Of a stretch of DNA of 7,365 nucleotides, positions 6,355-7,365 are shown in pieces. Numbering within the stretch: position 1 is the first letter of the stretch; each line of letters opens with the position of its first letter. Source of the DNA: Bryobacteraceae bacterium (GTDB lineage: Bacteria > Acidobacteriota > Terriglobia > Bryobacterales > Bryobacteraceae); assembly GCA_025929455.1 (NCBI GenBank), contig JAICMB010000154.1, positions 1 through 7,365 of the forward strand. Reading direction: 5' to 3'. Both the position numbers and the translations under genes were made by a program. The notes under the pieces were generated by a model that was not told where the DNA came from, ran no database searches, and was given only the letters and a program-made list of their open reading frames with translations.

Positions 6355-7092
6355 TTAGGCGCCGCTGCTGGCGGGCGGAAGTTCCTTGGTGATTTCAACG
6401 CGCGGCAGACGGCGCTCGCGCTTCAGTGCTTCGAGTTCGTCATCAACCGAGTGACCTTGCAGTTGCGCAAACTCTGCCTCCAGGCCGGCATCCTGTCCGG
6501 AACTGGCTAGCTCGTTAAACGCCTTGGCCGTCGCTTCTTCCTTGGCCACGGACTCTTCGAAATGCGAGAGTTGCGCGAACGCGTTGTCGGCTTTGCCGAC
6601 GCCGGCCAGCGCTTCGGAAACTTTGCGCTGGGCCATGGCGGCATTCTTACGCGCCACCAGCGTCGTCGCGGTGCGCTCGCCCTCGTCGATCTTATGCTTC
6701 AACTCGGCGACCTGGTTCTTCAGCGAATCGCTGGCTTGCCGCGCGGATTCCACGGCGGTTTGCAATGACGCGACCTGTTTATCGGACTCGGCCTTGCGCG
6801 CCAGCGCTTTCTTGGCGAGATCTTCGTTGCCGGCGTCCAGCGCGACACCCGCGCGGTCCTTCCACTCCTGCGATTGCTTCACGTACTTCTGATACTCGGC
6901 GTCGAGGCGATTGTAGTTGCTCATCGCCGTCGCGGACGCGCGCACCACATTGTTCAGCTCCGTCTTCATGTCGGCGACGGTCTGCCGAACGGTGGCTTCG
7001 AAGGTGGCGTCCTCGAGCGCGCTAACGCCTTGGTTCACCTGGCCGCGCGCGACACGGCCGGTGCGGTTAAACATATCGGATAAAAATCCCAT
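6355..7092 (-). CDS. PspA/IM30-family membrane-associated protein
   Basis: The 245-residue chain is almost entirely charged helix without a membrane span, opening with MGFLSDMFNR, an amphipathic N-terminus of the kind that binds membranes. The family signature region is clear: a helical hairpin from about 25 to 160 with LDAEYQKY, then GNEDLAKKALARK (88-100), then KIDEGERTATTLVARKN. The C-terminal 60 residues are more divergent and end in a Pro/Ser tail. Family members assemble into rods or rings that bind and remodel the inner membrane under stress. AAGGGA lies four bases before the ATG (7097-7102), 15 bases after the preceding gene's stop. It is the core of a packed minus-strand operon. No PspF-type regulator or PspB/PspC partner is visible, so it resembles the YjfJ-type branch, an inference from neighbours rather than sequence comparison. 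Confidence 0.92.
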   Translation of the reverse strand: MGFLSDMFNRTGRVARGQVNQGVSALEDATFEATVRQTVADMKTELNNVVRASATAMSNYNRLDAEYQKYVKQSQEWKDRAGVALDAGNEDLAKKALARKAESDKQVASLQTAVESARQASDSLKNQVAELKHKIDEGERTATTLVARKNAAMAQRKVSEALAGVGKADNAFAQLSHFEESVAKEEATAKAFNELASSGQDAGLEAEFAQLQGHSVDDELEALKRERRLPRVEITKELPPASSGA

Positions 7093-7107
7093 GGGTTCCC
7101 TTTACTG

Positions 7108-7365
7108 TTATTTTCCCCGCTGGCCCGTTTCGAGATCCGCGCCGATCAGTTCCTTGGCATGCACGACGTCGGCGAGCAGAAAGCTGACGCAGGACAGGAT
7201 GTCGTCCTCGTCGTCGGGGCCCAGTTCTTGCAGTTTGCAGAAGTTATTCAAAGTGACGGCCACGTTGCCGCCGCCCGTTTCGTAAAGCTGAAAATAGGAG
7301 GTCGAAATGCCGTTGTTGGCGGCCAGCATCTTGCGCATGACTTGCGGCGTCAGGGTGGAGGCGGG
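7108..7365 (-). CDS. Unrecognised protein, C-terminal part, upstream of the PspA-type gene
   Basis: The frame is open from the right edge, and the last 85 residues are visible, ending TAA at 7108-7110. An internal ATG at 7338 would give 76 residues, but nine sense codons precede it inside the window (ending TPQV before the Met), so the true start probably lies outside. The visible sequence reads MRKMLAANNGIS, YFQLYETGGGNVAV, then an acidic GPDDEDD segment and a helical end (SFLLADVVHAKELIG). It has no membrane span and no motif I can assign. It stands first among the visible genes of the PspA-type operon, the place held by yjfI (DUF2170) before yjfJ in Escherichia coli. I see no convincing DUF2170 motif, so no function is offered. 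Confidence 0.7.
   Translation of the reverse strand, partial: PASTLTPQVMRKMLAANNGISTSYFQLYETGGGNVAVTLNNFCKLQELGPDDEDDILSCVSFLLADVVHAKELIGADLETGQRGK

Noticed and set aside
6351..6398. TTG at 6398 as start of the small acidic protein, giving a 44-base overlap with the PspA-type gene
   Set aside because: No ribosome-binding site precedes it, and an ATG lies 4 bases after the upstream stop, the usual layout in this operon.

Overview
The window is GC-rich, densely coded DNA, most likely from an acidobacterium of the Bryobacterales/Solibacteres type. That assignment is an inference. It rests on the CRTAC1-family FG-GAP protein, the GC-rich codon use, the Rcp1-type response regulator beside a PAS-rich soluble kinase, and a hairpin-forming intergenic element of a style I associate with such genomes. 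There are no rRNA or tRNA genes, no insertion sequence and no CRISPR array.

Layout. (1) Positions 1-1082, plus strand: the C-terminal part of a CRTAC1-family protein with four calcium-type FG-GAP loops and a terminal ASPIC/UnbV domain. (2) Positions 1083-1171: a short convergent intergenic region with two adjacent hairpins whose loops are complementary to each other. (3) Positions 1172-4047 (or 4083), minus strand: a tightly packed three-gene signalling operon. In transcription order it holds a small stand-alone protein resembling methanogen output domain 1 (MetOD1), a soluble triple-PAS histidine kinase, and an Rcp1-like single-domain response regulator. The first junction is TAG directly followed by ATG, and the second is a 4-base ATGA overlap. 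(4) Positions 4084-4253: about 170 bases without a gene, with several small inverted repeats, where the operon's promoter probably lies. (5) Positions 4254-7365, minus strand: a second packed operon, running from the right edge as an unrecognised partial gene, a PspA/IM30-family protein, a small acidic protein of unknown function, and a 509-residue lipoprotein with an Arg/Gly/Ser/Phe-rich tail.

How the genes may work together. The MetOD1-like protein, kinase and regulator are probably made in fixed ratio as one phosphorelay. The MetOD1-like protein could supply or receive the signal, and the regulator must act through a protein partner because it has no output domain. The second operon looks like a cell-envelope module built around a membrane-associated PspA-type protein with an exported lipoprotein. 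It is comparable in outline to the enterobacterial yjfI-yjfJ-yjfK-yjfL-yjfM cluster (PspA-like protein, small DUF proteins, Ser/Gly-rich lipoprotein). The two operons lie on the same strand, but the sequence does not show that they are functionally linked.

The most promising candidates for undescribed biology are the MetOD1-kinase-regulator operon and the PspA-lipoprotein operon.
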